From: Xenopus tropicalis
Taxonomy: Eukaryota > Chordata > Amphibia > Anura > Pipidae
DNA length: 64,000 nucleotides
Assembly: GCF_000004195.4 (NCBI RefSeq)
Contig: NC_030678.2
Span: forward strand, 152,249,547 to 152,313,546
Direction: 5' to 3'
The notes below the pieces were generated by a model. It did no database searches, was not told the origin of the DNA, and saw only the letters and a list, made by a program, of their open reading frames with translations. Shown here in pieces: positions 11,058 to 21,748 of this stretch. Positions within the stretch are counted from its first letter, which is position 1. Each line of letters starts with the position of its first letter. The translations under genes and the position numbers were made by a program.

Positions 11058-11967
11058 GTTGCAGGAAACGAGATTTCAGATCGTCTGTCTGTTGAAGTAG
11101 TGTGGTAGGATCAGAGTTGTTTCTCACCATTCGCATCATCTGTGAGTATGGGATGCTTTTCAAAACATGTGGAGGATGACAAGATGCGTGATGCAATAAA
11201 GTGTTGCGATCTGTGGGTTTCCTATATGTAGAAGTAGTTAAGTGTGTCCCCTGTATCATAAGGTTGAGATCTAGAAATGCAGTAGGACCATCATCAAGGT
11301 GAGCTGTGAAACGAATAGTTGTAGGTAGTTGATTCAGTTCATGGACCATCGACCAAAATTGGTCAGCTGTACCTGTCCATAGCAGTAATAGATCATCTAT
11401 GTAGCGGAAAAGTCTGTGGATACGTGAGCCGTAGGTGGGAAGTATGAAGGTCTGTTCATAGTTAGTCATGAACAGATTAGCGAAAGATGGAGCCACATTT
11501 GAACCCATACTGGTTCCACTGGTTTGTAAGTAATAGGAGAGTTCGAATTTGAAATAATTGAGCGTTATGCAATGTTGCAGTAGAGTAGACAAAAATTCCA
11601 CAGGGGGTCTGTCAGGTGCAGGGTACCGTGTGAGAAAATTTTTAACATTAGCAATGCCCTCTTCAATTGGTATAACTGTATACAATGAAGATACATCCAT
11701 CGTTGCTAGTAGTATTCCGGAAGGTAGAGGGTGAAGATCCTGTAGTTTGAGTAGCAGGTCACTTGTGTCCCTAACGTAGGTAGGGGATTGTGTGACAATT
11801 GGTTGCAGGAAGTGGTCAACGTATATAGAAAGTGGTTGTAAGAGGGAGTCCCTTGCGCTCACAATAGGGCGTCCTGGAGGTTTAGTTGGATGTTTATGAA
11901 TTTTGGGCAAAGTGTAAAGAACAGGGCATTTTGGAAAAGTGTTGGTAAGAAAATTGTAGGTATCCAT
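10984..11967 (-). pseudogene. PLE reverse transcriptase region
   Basis: 327-residue frame with the PLE RT boxes in order: [10 protein letters not shown] near the start, [13 protein letters not shown] (motif A with catalytic Asp), [19 protein letters not shown] (motif B), [11 protein letters not shown] (motif C, YIDD), TAFLDLNL (motif D) and [10 protein letters not shown] (motif E). The same frame continues upstream of the first Met to about 12095 ([17 protein letters not shown]), so the ATG at 11967 is internal and the true N-terminus is missing. The frame then runs into an out-of-frame tail after [10 protein letters not shown], where the endonuclease frame takes over. RT plus GIY-YIG in one element identifies a PLE; the subclade (Neptune or Poseidon/Penelope) needs a tree. 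Confidence 0.9.
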
Positions 11968-12095
11968 ACTAATGTGGCCACAATGTAGACCAAGTGTCAG
12001 TGTTGCATCAATAGATTTTTTAAAGGATCGAGTGGGATCACAGTCAAGTTTACGGTAAGTGGCCGAGTCTGCCAGCTGATTTATTATTTCCTGTC

Positions 12096-12167
12096 ATCCG
12101 ACCAGCCGACAAAGGAGGTGCGGTGGTAGTACAGGATTACAAGGATTACAGACAGGAAATAATAAAT
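12096..12167 (+). pseudogene. PLE RT N-terminal fragment
   Basis: Reads [20 protein letters not shown] and then EIIN. The DKGG(A)VVV block is the conserved start of PLE RTs. Its last 17 bases, GACAGGAAATAATAAAT (12151-12167), reappear inverted at 12079-12095 as the first bases of the minus-strand copy. The plus-strand copy then jumps straight to TCGGACACTCCC at 12169, inside the linker before the endonuclease. Confidence 0.8.
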
Positions 12168-12168
12168 T

Positions 12169-12772
12169 TCGGACACTCCCTCCAATTTTCAGATCTCCAC
12201 CTCGCATTGCATACAAAAGAGGCAGCAGTCTTAGGGACCTACTGGTCAAAACGGACCCTACACATTGCTATCAGATGTCTCATCCAACTTCCTGGCTACC
12301 TTCCACCAAACTGGGTTGCTATAGATGTCCTAATTGCATCACCTGCAGTTCCATGTTGACAGGTCCGACTTTCAATCATCCACATTCCGGTCGGAACATC
12401 TCTATACAACATAGGGTCACCTGTACCTCAAAATATATTGTGTACTTCATCAAATGCCCCTGCGGCCTTTTTTATGTTGGTAAAACCATCACAACATTCC
12501 GGGATCGTATGGCGAATCATCGTTCCGCAATCCGGACTGCACTCTCTGATGATAAGGCTGACACCCCAGTTGCAGCGCATTTCCTTGCTCATAAACACTC
12601 TCTGGCTAGTATGAGATGCATGATCATTGATCATATTCCTCCTCCTGTCCGCGGTGGTAACCGTGAGAAATTGTTACTACAAAGAGAACTAAAATGGATG
12701 CATACATTGAATACTGTGAGTCCCTATGGCCTCAATGAACTTGTTTCATATTCTGCCTTTTACTTGAAATGA
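12169..12772 (+). pseudogene. PLE endonuclease region, second copy
   Basis: Frame 12170-12772 repeats the left-arm protein from [18 protein letters not shown] to the same stop, including the Cys/His cluster and [19 protein letters not shown]. It is out of frame with the RT fragment at 12096-12167, so no fusion product is expected. The first ATG in this frame is at 12275. Confidence 0.85.
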
Positions 12773-14610
12773 CCGTTTGATATTGTTACATACTATATAT
12801 GTTATGCTACTATGATCTCTCTGTTATATCCTGTGACCTCATTGCAACATTTGTTGATACATAGTTGACATTTGCCTTTTTGGCCACTTTTATCTTCTGA
12901 GATTGTTCTCTGTTTTTATCTGTATCTTCTGACTTTTGCAGTTTTCCCCTCCCTGTGTGTCACCTGCAGCTCGGTATCTAGGACTATAGGCTACTCCTAT
13001 GTGTAAGACTGGTTTATATAAGACTGGTCTATATAAGAAGGCCCTTATTTGTTAAACTCCTCATTGATATTATACCAAGTTTGCTCCCCTGGTTATTTAA
13101 CGCCTTCCACCCATAACTGGATTCTTTTTCCCTTTGTCTCCACTTCCTTCTTGTCCTCTTGCTTTTCCTCCTTTTTCCCTTCTCTCCTGTATTTCTTCTT
13201 TTTTCTCTCGCCTATTTTTCTCCACTCACGGTGCCGATCAACTGTCCCACCACTATGAACCATCTTTCCTACAGCGATACGACAGATCCACATACCTTAT
13301 TTATTTCTACACACGGTGTAATAGTGTGCTAAGTACTGCTTACAGGACCCATTACATATGGGGTCTCTTTGTGCGTATGGGTGCACCATCCGTGACAAAC
13401 TGAGTAAGAATTACATATGACACTGTTTTTTATAAACACTTTATTGTTGATGCCCTATACAACACACACGGTGCAATAGTGTGCGTAATACTGTCCAATG
13501 GACCTTAACAATAGAGGTTCCTCGTGACGTATGATCGCACCATCCGTGCGTTACAACCTGGGCTTGATTCTGCCATAATATTTATCTTTTTTGAGAAATT
13601 TTCCCTCCTTTGGTACCTGCGTCCAAGATACGTTGAGAATGACACGAGACCTTTTAATCTCCCTACTCTGGCATACCAGTAACCCCGCTGCCTTTTACAT
13701 CATTGGTCTGTCTCCCATAGCATTGAGCCCTTCGCCATCTGACAGCACCTGCAAAGGAGAGTCGCATCTATAATGTTCTTGGTGATGGCCGAGTACTACT
13801 GATCGGCTTTCCACGCTAACAAACGCACTAATTGGTGCCGTTGCTTTTGCTCTGTATGGAGCGCAGAGTCCCCTCCCACGGCCATACCATCGCACCGTCA
13901 TCTTCCCTTTCTCATTACCTCACTCTGTCCTCTCTACTTTGTCTCTCCTCAGTTACTATTTTCCATCTTTCTCTTTGACTACTTTTCTTCCCATCTGCCT
14001 CTTCTATTCCCCTTATCCTAGCTTTACTACAAATAAGCGGACCGATTCCCCATAAGGCACACCATATAATGCATTATTTGAAAGTCATGTCAGTCATGTC
14101 AGGCAATACATGCTGCACAGAACAGTCATGTTAGTTACTCATTTTCAGCAACTCCTTGATGTATATTTGCCCTACTGTCCCTCATTATTTCTTATTCCTT
14201 GGGCCAGTTCGATTTTGTACATTTATAAACTTATAACTTGGGGATGTCTTTGCGACATGTGTGAGTTGCAGTTCAGCACTAGATACATAAGCGGGCTTTT
14301 TTTAATACACACCCACTTTTCCTTTCCCCTGACAGTCCTTTTGTTTGTGTTCTATGCCTAATCCATATTATCTTAACAGTTTTTGTTGATTCAATGTGTT
14401 TTGAGAGCGTTTTTTTTCACACTGTATGCTAATGTTTCACACCTATGACGTCATTGTTTGGCGCCAAATTCGGTTTTTTCAGTGCACCATTGTTTGTTTC
14501 ACATTGTCTTTGAGAAAGGCTGTGGATGCAGCCAAAACGTTAGATGTTGATTTGAATAAAACTTCTATATTTTCTTAAGACCTGTGAGTGCGGACTCTCT
14601 CTACAGCTAT
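12169..14610 (+). repeat. Right arm of 2.4 kb inverted repeat
   Basis: Reverse complement of 8425-10866. The terminal part holds the hairpin GGCTG TGGAT GCAGCC (about 14518-14533) followed by AAAACGTTAG. At the equivalent left-arm position, 8514 carries the one substitution noticed, which unpairs one base of this hairpin. Confidence 0.9.
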
Positions 14611-14621
14611 ATATATATACC

Positions 14622-14873
14622 TGATCTAGTTGGGAACTCACTAGAATTGCTTGGGAATTAAATATTGATAATCAATAACCGTAAGGTTTAGTTAAGGCGT
14701 TACTGAGCCAGGGAATTGCAGTCCTATGGGCTGATTTATCAATTTGCTCAAATGCTCGTTTATTTATTAATGTGGTAAATACCACTGATAAATCACCCCC
14801 CTAGAGTAGTGGGATTATAAAAAAAGAACTAAAGCCATTTTCAGCATTTTGTAGCTCTGTTTTTGGTGCACAC
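14622..14873. other. Short intergenic gap
   Basis: Non-coding, no feature recognised beyond the TA run that ends at 14619. Confidence 0.5.
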
Positions 14874-15021
14874 CAGGCCCGGACTGGCAATCTGTGGGTT
14901 CTGGCAAATGCCAGAGGGGCTGCTGTAAGGTGCCATAGTCACTATTTATTGGGCTGGTGGGGGCTGTGTGTACTGTTAAATGTCAGGGCCTATTTGGAAT
15001 CCTAGTTCCAGTCCAGACCTG
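14874..15021. mobile_element. hAT-type MITE
   Basis: Ends CAGGCCCGGACTGG and CCAGTCCAGACCTG are inverted repeats. Flanks GTGCACAC and CTGCACAG match at 6 of 8 bases, consistent with an aged 8-bp target duplication. A related copy in the opposite orientation ends at 44860 (CCAGTCCGGGCCTG). Confidence 0.7.
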
Positions 15022-15343
15022 CTGCACAGGTACAGGAGAATGGGCTGTCATTGGCTGGGGTGGGGTCAGAGGTGCAGGGGTCCTTATGTTAAATACCTTG
15101 GTCAGGAACAAATTGTGGCGACCTCAAAAGAAGAAGAGTAGGAACCATTCACCTAAAGACCTTTTTGTCTCTTATCTGGGACCCATTATACAGAAAGTTC
15201 CAATTTACAGGAAGGCCATACCCCACAGAGTCAATTTTTAGCAAATAATCATTTTTTAATTATATAATCAATATTTTTATTGGCATTTTTAAAACTTACA
15301 AAGCAATGCAAATTTCTGGCCTGATAGGCGCACTTTATAGAAT

Positions 15344-15401
15344 AGGATTTAAGTCTTTTACTTTCCACGTTGCAAAGTGGAAAGTAAAAGACTTAAATCC
15401 T
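15344..15401. repeat. Perfect 25-bp hairpin at L1 end
   Basis: AGGATTTAAGTCTTTTACTT (then TCCAC) at 15344-15368 is a perfect reverse complement of 15377-15401, with the 8-base loop GTTGCAAA. The right arm is continuous with the L1 coding sequence read on the minus strand (STGFKSFTFH), so the L1 sequence folds back on itself at its break point. Confidence 0.9.
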
Positions 15402-16310
15402 GTTGACATCCCATACGCTGTAGGGGACAGGTATAGAGCTTCTATCCAAGTTTGGAATGATGTACCAAAGCCCCATTTAGAAATGATATCATACAGATAT
15501 GATCAGGAAATGCTTTGGGAATGTCTGGCTTTGTATCATAGCTTTAGTGGAGCTGATCTGGGCCTTGTGTATTAGCAGCAGATGATGGCAGATTGATTGT
15601 AGACCTGGGATAAAACCAACTTGATCCTTATGAATCCATTGGGATAGGTATTTATTAAGTCTTATGGCTAAAATGGTGGAGAGAATTTTAATGTCATTCT
15701 TCAATAGTAAAATTGGGCGATAGTTTTGGCAGTTGCTAATGTCTGTGTCGGGCTTTGGTGAGTTAAAATGGTCCTTCAAGTAAGGAGCTAAAATCGTAGC
15801 AAATTTTTATAGTATATGACGAAAAACCATCGGGTCTGGGTGCTTTACCAGATTTCAACTGTTTGATTGCAAAGCAGATATGTTCTATAGTTATATCAGC
15901 ATCAGTAGCTTTATGCTGAGATTCAGTTATTGTGGGAAGTTGTAAGTTATGGAAAAGACATGTGTATTGTGCAAGGGGAGGATTAGGGGAGGCTTTATAC
16001 AGCTTGCAAATTCCTGGGAAATATTGAGTGAGTTACTGGTGATGCTCCTATTAGTTTGAATAGAAAGAGGATACATTGAATGTATCAGTTTCTTAGCAAA
16101 CATTTTGCTTGATTTATTTGCATTAGTGCAAAGTTTTTGTTCACCTAAGGGCTTTTTTGGCTCTGTGTGTCAAGGCTAAATTAGGATCTGATTGGGTCTA
16201 TTCTTTTGCTTAAGTCTATGTTTGGATTATCCCACTGCTGCTCCAGTTCCTGAGTTAAAGTTTCAATTTGTGCGTTGATTTTTTTTTTATTTTTACATTG
16301 GGATCCTCTA
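15369..16310 (-). pseudogene. L1-type LINE reverse transcriptase fragment
   Basis: Minus-strand pieces from high to low coordinates read as an L1 RT: a linker (NFALMQINQAKCLL), then EHICFAIKQLKSGKAPRPDG (matching the GPDG box), SNCQNYRPILLLKNDIKILS with LNKYLSQWIHKDQVGFIPG (15489-15779), and in a shifted frame WGFGTSFQTWIEALYLSPTA (about 15410-15470). Stops and frameshifts make it dead. It lacks the YADD box and 3' end because the sequence turns back into the hairpin at 15344-15401. The box order and spacing fit L1 better than CR1 or RTE. Confidence 0.8.
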
Positions 16311-16339
16311 TGGATTAGTCTGAATTATAAGTATGAATT

Positions 16340-16566
16340 ATAATGACGGGTATAGGCAAAGTCGTTCTGGGGACCGCATCAACGAGCCGATGCGGCCCCC
16401 GATCCGACTAGATTTTTTTAACCTGCCCGATCGATATCTGGTCGATTTCAGGCCAGATATTGGTCGGGCAGTCCCGTTGGTAGTGCTCATACACGGGCCG
16501 ATTAGCTGCAGAATCTGTCTAAGGGACCGATATCGGCAGCTAGAATCGGCCCGTGTATGGGGACCT
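16340..16566. repeat. Dispersed repeat, palindromic
   Basis: Shares blocks with 33200-33540: CATCAACGAGCCGATG versus CATCAACAAGCCAATG, a TTTTTAACCTGCCC run, and a CATACACGGGCC / GGCCCGTGTATGG pair that is itself an inverted repeat (about 16490-16560). It looks like a MITE family. The ATG-started frames across it are shadows. Confidence 0.6.
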
Positions 16567-17069
16567 TTAGTGTTCTCTTTAACATATTGTACTAAAGTTG
16601 TTGCTATTTCTTCAATCTCAGGAATCGTAAGTAATGAATTGTTTCCATTGCAACCTGAGGGTAGATGGGACATAGTCCAGCAGCTGGAACCCATGGAGGA
16701 TGCAAGGAGGCTAGGGACCACAATAAAAACAAGTAAAGTTGTTTGGATTATGAAATAAAAGGAGTGAGAAGATGCTGTGGGCCCCAAAGCTCTACCCTGC
16801 TAAGGGCTCTATGTAATTTCACCCTGGTTCTATTACCTGTATTAAAGCACAAGGCTGTAGGCCATGGAACTGTGAGGTCACTTTTAATGCTCTTGTATTT
16901 TAAAATTCAGAATATGATATTCTCTATATATATAAACTCCAGATTCAGCTTCATCCCAGTGGTTGTTTTGCTTCAGTATCTTCTCAGGGCTCTTCGACTT
17001 TCCCTTCTAATGACAACAAGTATTCACCTTTGTGTTTCCTTCTCTGCTTCTCTTTATGTGACAGAATAT

Positions 17070-17238
17070 GGGCTACACAGGCGGGATACACAGGCGGGAT
17101 ACACAGGCGGGATACACAGGCGGGATACACAGGCGGGATACACAGGCGGGATACACAGGCGGGATACACAGGCGGGATACACAGGCGGGATACACAGTCG
17201 GGATACACAGTCGGGATATACAGGCGGGATACACAGGG
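17070..17238. repeat. 13-bp minisatellite, 13 units
   Basis: Thirteen head-to-tail units of GGGATACACAGGC. The first unit has GGGC, the tenth and eleventh have CAGTC, the twelfth TATACAGGC and the last ends GGG. Because 13 is not a multiple of three and no unit contains a stop, all frames on both strands stay open, which explains the overlapping repetitive frames here. None is a real gene. Confidence 0.95.
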
Positions 17239-18278
17239 GTGCCGGGGCACAACTATAGAGTGAGCAGACCCTGCAGTTAGAGGGGGGCCCAGGAGAGTAA
17301 AGGGAGGGCCCAGTAAAGGCAAAGAGCAATTTTAATATATCTTGGTAGAATAGGTCAACTTACCAATGTTTTGGGGGCATAAATTGAATTTGCAGTGGGG
17401 CCCAGTAACATTTACATCTAGTTAGATACACAATCTCTAATGGTAGGAACACGGGCAAACTCTAGGGCAGAGCTTACAGTTATGGGGAAAAGGAGGCGTA
17501 GAGACAAAAGAGATCAAAGTTCCCTCGTTCATGTGAGTACAAAGCCCCATATAGTCTGTAATGTAAGTAGATTTATACTAGTCCTCTGCTCACCATTGGC
17601 AATGTAACTGAATATCTGAGAGAATGTTTGCCCCCAAAACATTGCCCGCCCCCTGTAGCCTGAAATATCAGTGTGTTGCCTCTAAACTCATACAAATAAT
17701 GTCAATGCAGACTGAGCCAAGGACTAATTTTAGCAGCAATGACCCGGTTGCCTAGGAACAGGAGCTGGCAAACCCCCCATGAAAAATGGCAACAGGTTTT
17801 TACTTCTAACACCAATTTTTACATTGTCTTCTTGTCAAACTGGCTTGTAGGGCAGCTAATTAAAACCTCTGTCCTTTGGCGTACCCAGCTCAGATGGGAA
17901 TGTTATCCCAATATAAACTGTATGTGCGTGTGTGTGTTTCATACGGGGCCACAATCTGCTTCCCACAGTATCTACTCTAACACTCAGCAATTGTAGTGCA
18001 GTAAATGCAATTGTCCAGCCAATCTCTCGTATTTGATAGGGAAAATTGAGACATTATGTAGCAATTTCACGTTTCTACTTTGTTTTTTCCCATAATAAAT
18101 ATACAAGTGTGATTTATAAAAACATATACCAAATATGACTCTTTAGGTATGTAGCTCAAGTCAGTCTTCATTGTAAACAAGAGTTGGATTAGGTGCAATA
18201 CAACATAGACTGGTGCCTTGGCCCAGAGAGGCATAAGGGTGCCCAGTGCCCCTCATCCCTATAGTGTCCATTAGTTAA
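17239..18278. other. Intergenic, no gene seen
   Basis: Non-coding. A short GT-rich run (about 17921-17938) is the only feature noticed. Confidence 0.5.
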
Positions 18279-18566
18279 TACAGGTATGGGATCCATTATC
18301 TGGAAACCTGTTATCCAGAAAGTTACAAATTGCGGGGAGGCCATCTCTGTTATGAGCAAATAATTCTAATTTATAGAAATGATTTCTTTTTTTCCTGTAA
18401 TAGTAAAACAGAACCTTGTACTTGTTCCCAACTAAGATGTAATTAATCCTTATTGGAGGCAAAATATCCTATTGGGTTTAATTACTGATTAAATTATATT
18501 TTAGTCGACTTAAGGTATGAGTATCCAAATTACAGAAAGATCTGGATAACAGGTCCCATACCTGTA
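18279..18566 (+). mobile_element. Short TIR repeat, complete copy
   Basis: Begins TACAGGTATGGGATCC and ends GGTCCCATACCTGTA, a terminal inverted repeat. It is the clearest copy of the family split at 1611-4669. It has no coding capacity, so it is non-autonomous. Confidence 0.8.
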
Positions 18567-19278
18567 GAAAACCCACCGTGCCAAGCCTAACAAGTTTAAA
18601 TGAACAATATAGGAACCAAACACAGATTTTCTTCCTCTTCCAAATGGTTTGTTCTACTGTGAGGAATATGTAAGTTGGCCAGACATGATCTGGGCAAGGC
18701 CCATGCTTAGAGCATTGTAAAACAGGATAAAAAGAGTATTAAAGCACCGGTAATTCAGCTTTTATTTCTTACTTATATTGTAACTACAGAATACAATTTT
18801 TCTTTTTCACATGCGCAATTGCTTAGTCTTTCTTGTGAATATCTGCTTTATAGCTCGCTGAAATACTTTCAAATGTGTTTTCCCCCTTTTGTCTTATGCT
18901 CTATAGCTGGAAAATATTTAAGCAATCAAAGTTTGTAATGTTTGCCTGAGATATCGAGGCCCCTCCGCACACTAAATTCTAGGCTTCCTCGCTCTGAAAT
19001 GAGATCTTTTTCTCCCTTCTGATTCCCCAAACATCAGATTTGATCAAAGAAAAGAAAAGTATCTGCATTTTTGACACATCAAAGGAGTTGGTGGCTCACA
19101 CACAGAAAGATATTCTAAATGGATAACTCGCTATAATAGTGTTTACTGTTGCCTAGTATGGGAGAAGGGTGGGTATAATGGGATGGAGAGGGTAAAAGGA
19201 ATATAATGAATATGATAAAACCAAAGGCCTTTGTTGGTTACTGCACTTTTTTCACATTTTGTGTGTGTGAGAAACAAG

Positions 19279-19549
19279 TACAGGTATGGGACCTGTTATC
19301 CAGAATGCTCAGGACCTGGAGTTTTTATGGATAAGGGATCTTTCAGTAATTTGGGTCTCCATACCTTGAAATAAACCCAATAGGATTGTTTTACCTCCAG
19401 TGAGGATTAATTATATCTGGGTTAGGATCAAGTATAAGGTGTTGTTGTGCTATTATAGAGAAAAATGTAAATGATTTGATTATTATGGAGTCTATGGGAG
19501 ATGGCCTGTCTGGATAACGGGTTATCAGATAATGGATCCCATACGTGTA
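19279..19549 (-). mobile_element. Short TIR repeat, inverted copy
   Basis: Same family as 18279-18566 in the opposite orientation: TACAGGTATGGGACCTG at one end, GGATCCCATACGTGTA at the other. Confidence 0.8.
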
Positions 19550-20105
19550 CAATCACACAAAGGCTACACAGACACACATACAATTTACTGTTAGGTTTAA
19601 AGCAATGCAAAGACACACAATGTACTTGCAGTGAGTCCTGTGATCAGACGGGATATGCTTCACCCTATTGGCTGGGGGATAGGGGTGTTTGGGACATGAT
19701 GGAAGAATTCTAGCAGCTCAGTTTAGCAAAGTAGAACCTTGTGGCACTTCTGTTATGGTGTCAGTGCCTGGGCTTGGCATCGTTTAACTCTGTGTTTCCT
19801 CTCAGAAGCCAAATACACTGTCAATAGAAATAAAGCCAAATCCATTCTCCTAAGGTGAAACATTTCTCTACAGATGAGTGGAACCATCCTGACTGACAGT
19901 GCCCCCAGGGAATGAGTTGTCAGGATTGTGTTGATGAGCAGGAAAATGATGCAAAGCAAATGCCATTACCCAGACTTCATCTCAACTACACTATGTGTTT
20001 CTATGTAGCAATGTCATTTAGCTACACAGGTTTTGGCCCAGTATCCCCTTGCACTTACTTACAGTACTGTGCTGGAACATCTGCCCAGGTATATGGTCAT
20101 ATGGT

Positions 20106-20371
20106 CAGTGTCAGACTGGGGTATCCAGGGCCCCTGGGTACCCGAAACGCTGCATTGGAATCTTGTCCGCTGCCTTTCTGCCGCATTGCAACTCCCTGCT
20201 ACTTAGTGCTCCATGTAAATCAGGCTGTGCCTCCAGTGAATAAAATCGAGATGGATGTGTGTTTCACAGTGGAACGCACAGCCATTTTATTTTTGTTTGC
20301 AAAATTGCATGCAGGTTGCTGGCAGGTGGGTAGAATCTTTCCCGGTATCCCAGTGGGCCAGACTGACCCTG
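20106..20371. mobile_element. hAT-type MITE, older copy
   Basis: Ends CAGTGTCAGACTGG and CCAGACTGACCCTG are the diverged TIRs of the family best seen at 60078-60312. No clear target duplication remains. The frame 19912-20382 runs across it and is spurious. Confidence 0.65.
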
Positions 20372-21748
20372 CACAGGGTTAATACTCACAGATGAAATGA
20401 GGCAGCAATGTAGAATATGGAATTGGATACATAGGTAGGGCGGGGTTCTGTGATATCAATGTGAAGGTGGCTTTTAAGGTTCACCTTTAAGTATTTTGAC
20501 AATAGTGGTCTGAATCCCTCTTCAGTCGTGCAGTCTCTTCACTTAGGCTAGCAGAACCTAGGGCGGAGCTGGCTCCAACAGTGCCACCTCAGGGGTCCTA
20601 GCCATCTGAGTTGGCCAAGTTGCTGCTGCCCCACATTACTAGTGAGGAGAGTGCAGTAGTGCTCTCTGCACTAGAAGAGCCGAAATTCAGATAACTTATC
20701 CGGCCTCCAGCTAGCAATCCTTGTTGGAGCACAGACTGCTCTTTCTGGCTATTCCTGACTAGATCATGGTCCTAAAACGTACTATAACAGTAGCTATCAT
20801 GTAACTGACTAAGCCTCATTCCCAGGATCCCTGTTCCCTGACTTTCTCTAGAAATGTTGTCCCTCTAGGGCAGAATTCTTACCAGGCCCAATAGACACAG
20901 ATGGGCCAATACCATAGATATGTAAATAAAGTAACTCAGATAGAGTGCCTTCTGCCTAGTTAGTAACTAAGGGTAATAGTAAAGTGTAGGGGATTTAAAG
21001 CCACAGGGGCTATTACCCTATAACTTACGTTACTGTGCTGGAATATCTGCTTCAGGATACAGAGATATAATATTTTATAACAGGTGACTGTCAGTAAAGC
21101 AAGCTGACACTCTGCAAATGATACATGTAATTACTGTACTTTACAAATATTACAATATTCATGTTCTAGATAAAAAGATAAAATGATACTGGTGCATATC
21201 CAAGAAGAAGCTGTATATACATATAAATGTATAAATACAAATGCTGGATTTCCCGTATTAGGTAAACATCTTCAACCTGTCAAAACCTAATAATCCCCTA
21301 AAGCTCTGCACAAAGGTAAGGTCAGATGTTCCGACATCTCTAGGCTGATAACATCATTCTGGTTCGACCACGTCACTCACCCTATGACATTCCTTGTGCT
21401 TAGCAGCGTCACGCCCATGTAACATTCAGAATGAATTAATGTCGAATATCACGCCTTGTTGCACACTTGACAAGACAGAGGCAAAAACTGTTAGTCAAGA
21501 TGGAAAATAACATTTCCAGTGGTTTGTGCTTGGCTTTAACCTAAATCAGAGCTCCCAGTATAAGAATTACCTGTCACAGGGAGAATAAAAGTACAATTAT
21601 GGATGTTTAAGCAAATAAGGGGCTGTCAGTTCTTGCAAACTAACAACACTGGTTTCATGGCTAGACTGGGGGGCTATTGGCAAAAGAATATTAGGAAAAA
21701 ACAAGGGAAAAGAGCTGCACTCCATCATAAAATCATTGTTTTATTTGG
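20372..21748. other. Intergenic, no gene seen
   Basis: Non-coding; no domain, RNA or paired repeat recognised. Confidence 0.5.

Larger units (their letters stand above)
10867..12168. other. Spacer of the PLE inverted repeat
   Basis: 1,302 bp between the arms. It is almost entirely the RT coding region of the minus-strand copy, plus the short plus-strand RT piece at 12096-12167. The plus-strand copy has lost the matching RT core. Confidence 0.85.
8347..14610. mobile_element. Head-to-head Penelope-like retroelement composite
   Basis: Two copies of one Penelope-like element (PLE) lie 5' end to 5' end. The minus-strand copy runs from 12095 down to about 8347 and carries an RT frame followed by a GIY-YIG endonuclease frame. 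The plus-strand copy runs 12096-14610 and carries a short RT N-terminal piece fused directly to the endonuclease region. Arms 8425-10866 and 12169-14610 (2,442 bp each) are reverse complements; the only difference I found is at 8514/14521. PLEs are known to carry terminal copies (pLTRs) in direct or inverted orientation, so inversion is in character, though an arm this long is unusual. TA runs flank both outer ends (8331-8346 and 14608-14619). Both copies have broken reading frames. Confidence 0.88.

Noticed and set aside
16333..16787. Overlapping 141- and 149-residue frames on opposite strands
   Set aside because: They cross a palindromic dispersed repeat and show no domain; mirrored openness is expected.
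17030..17329. Repetitive proteins on both strands
   Set aside because: They are translations of the 13-bp minisatellite, open in every frame only because the unit lacks stops.
19912..20382. 156-residue frame
   Set aside because: Its C-terminal half is a hAT-type MITE (20106-20371), and the rest has no recognisable domain.
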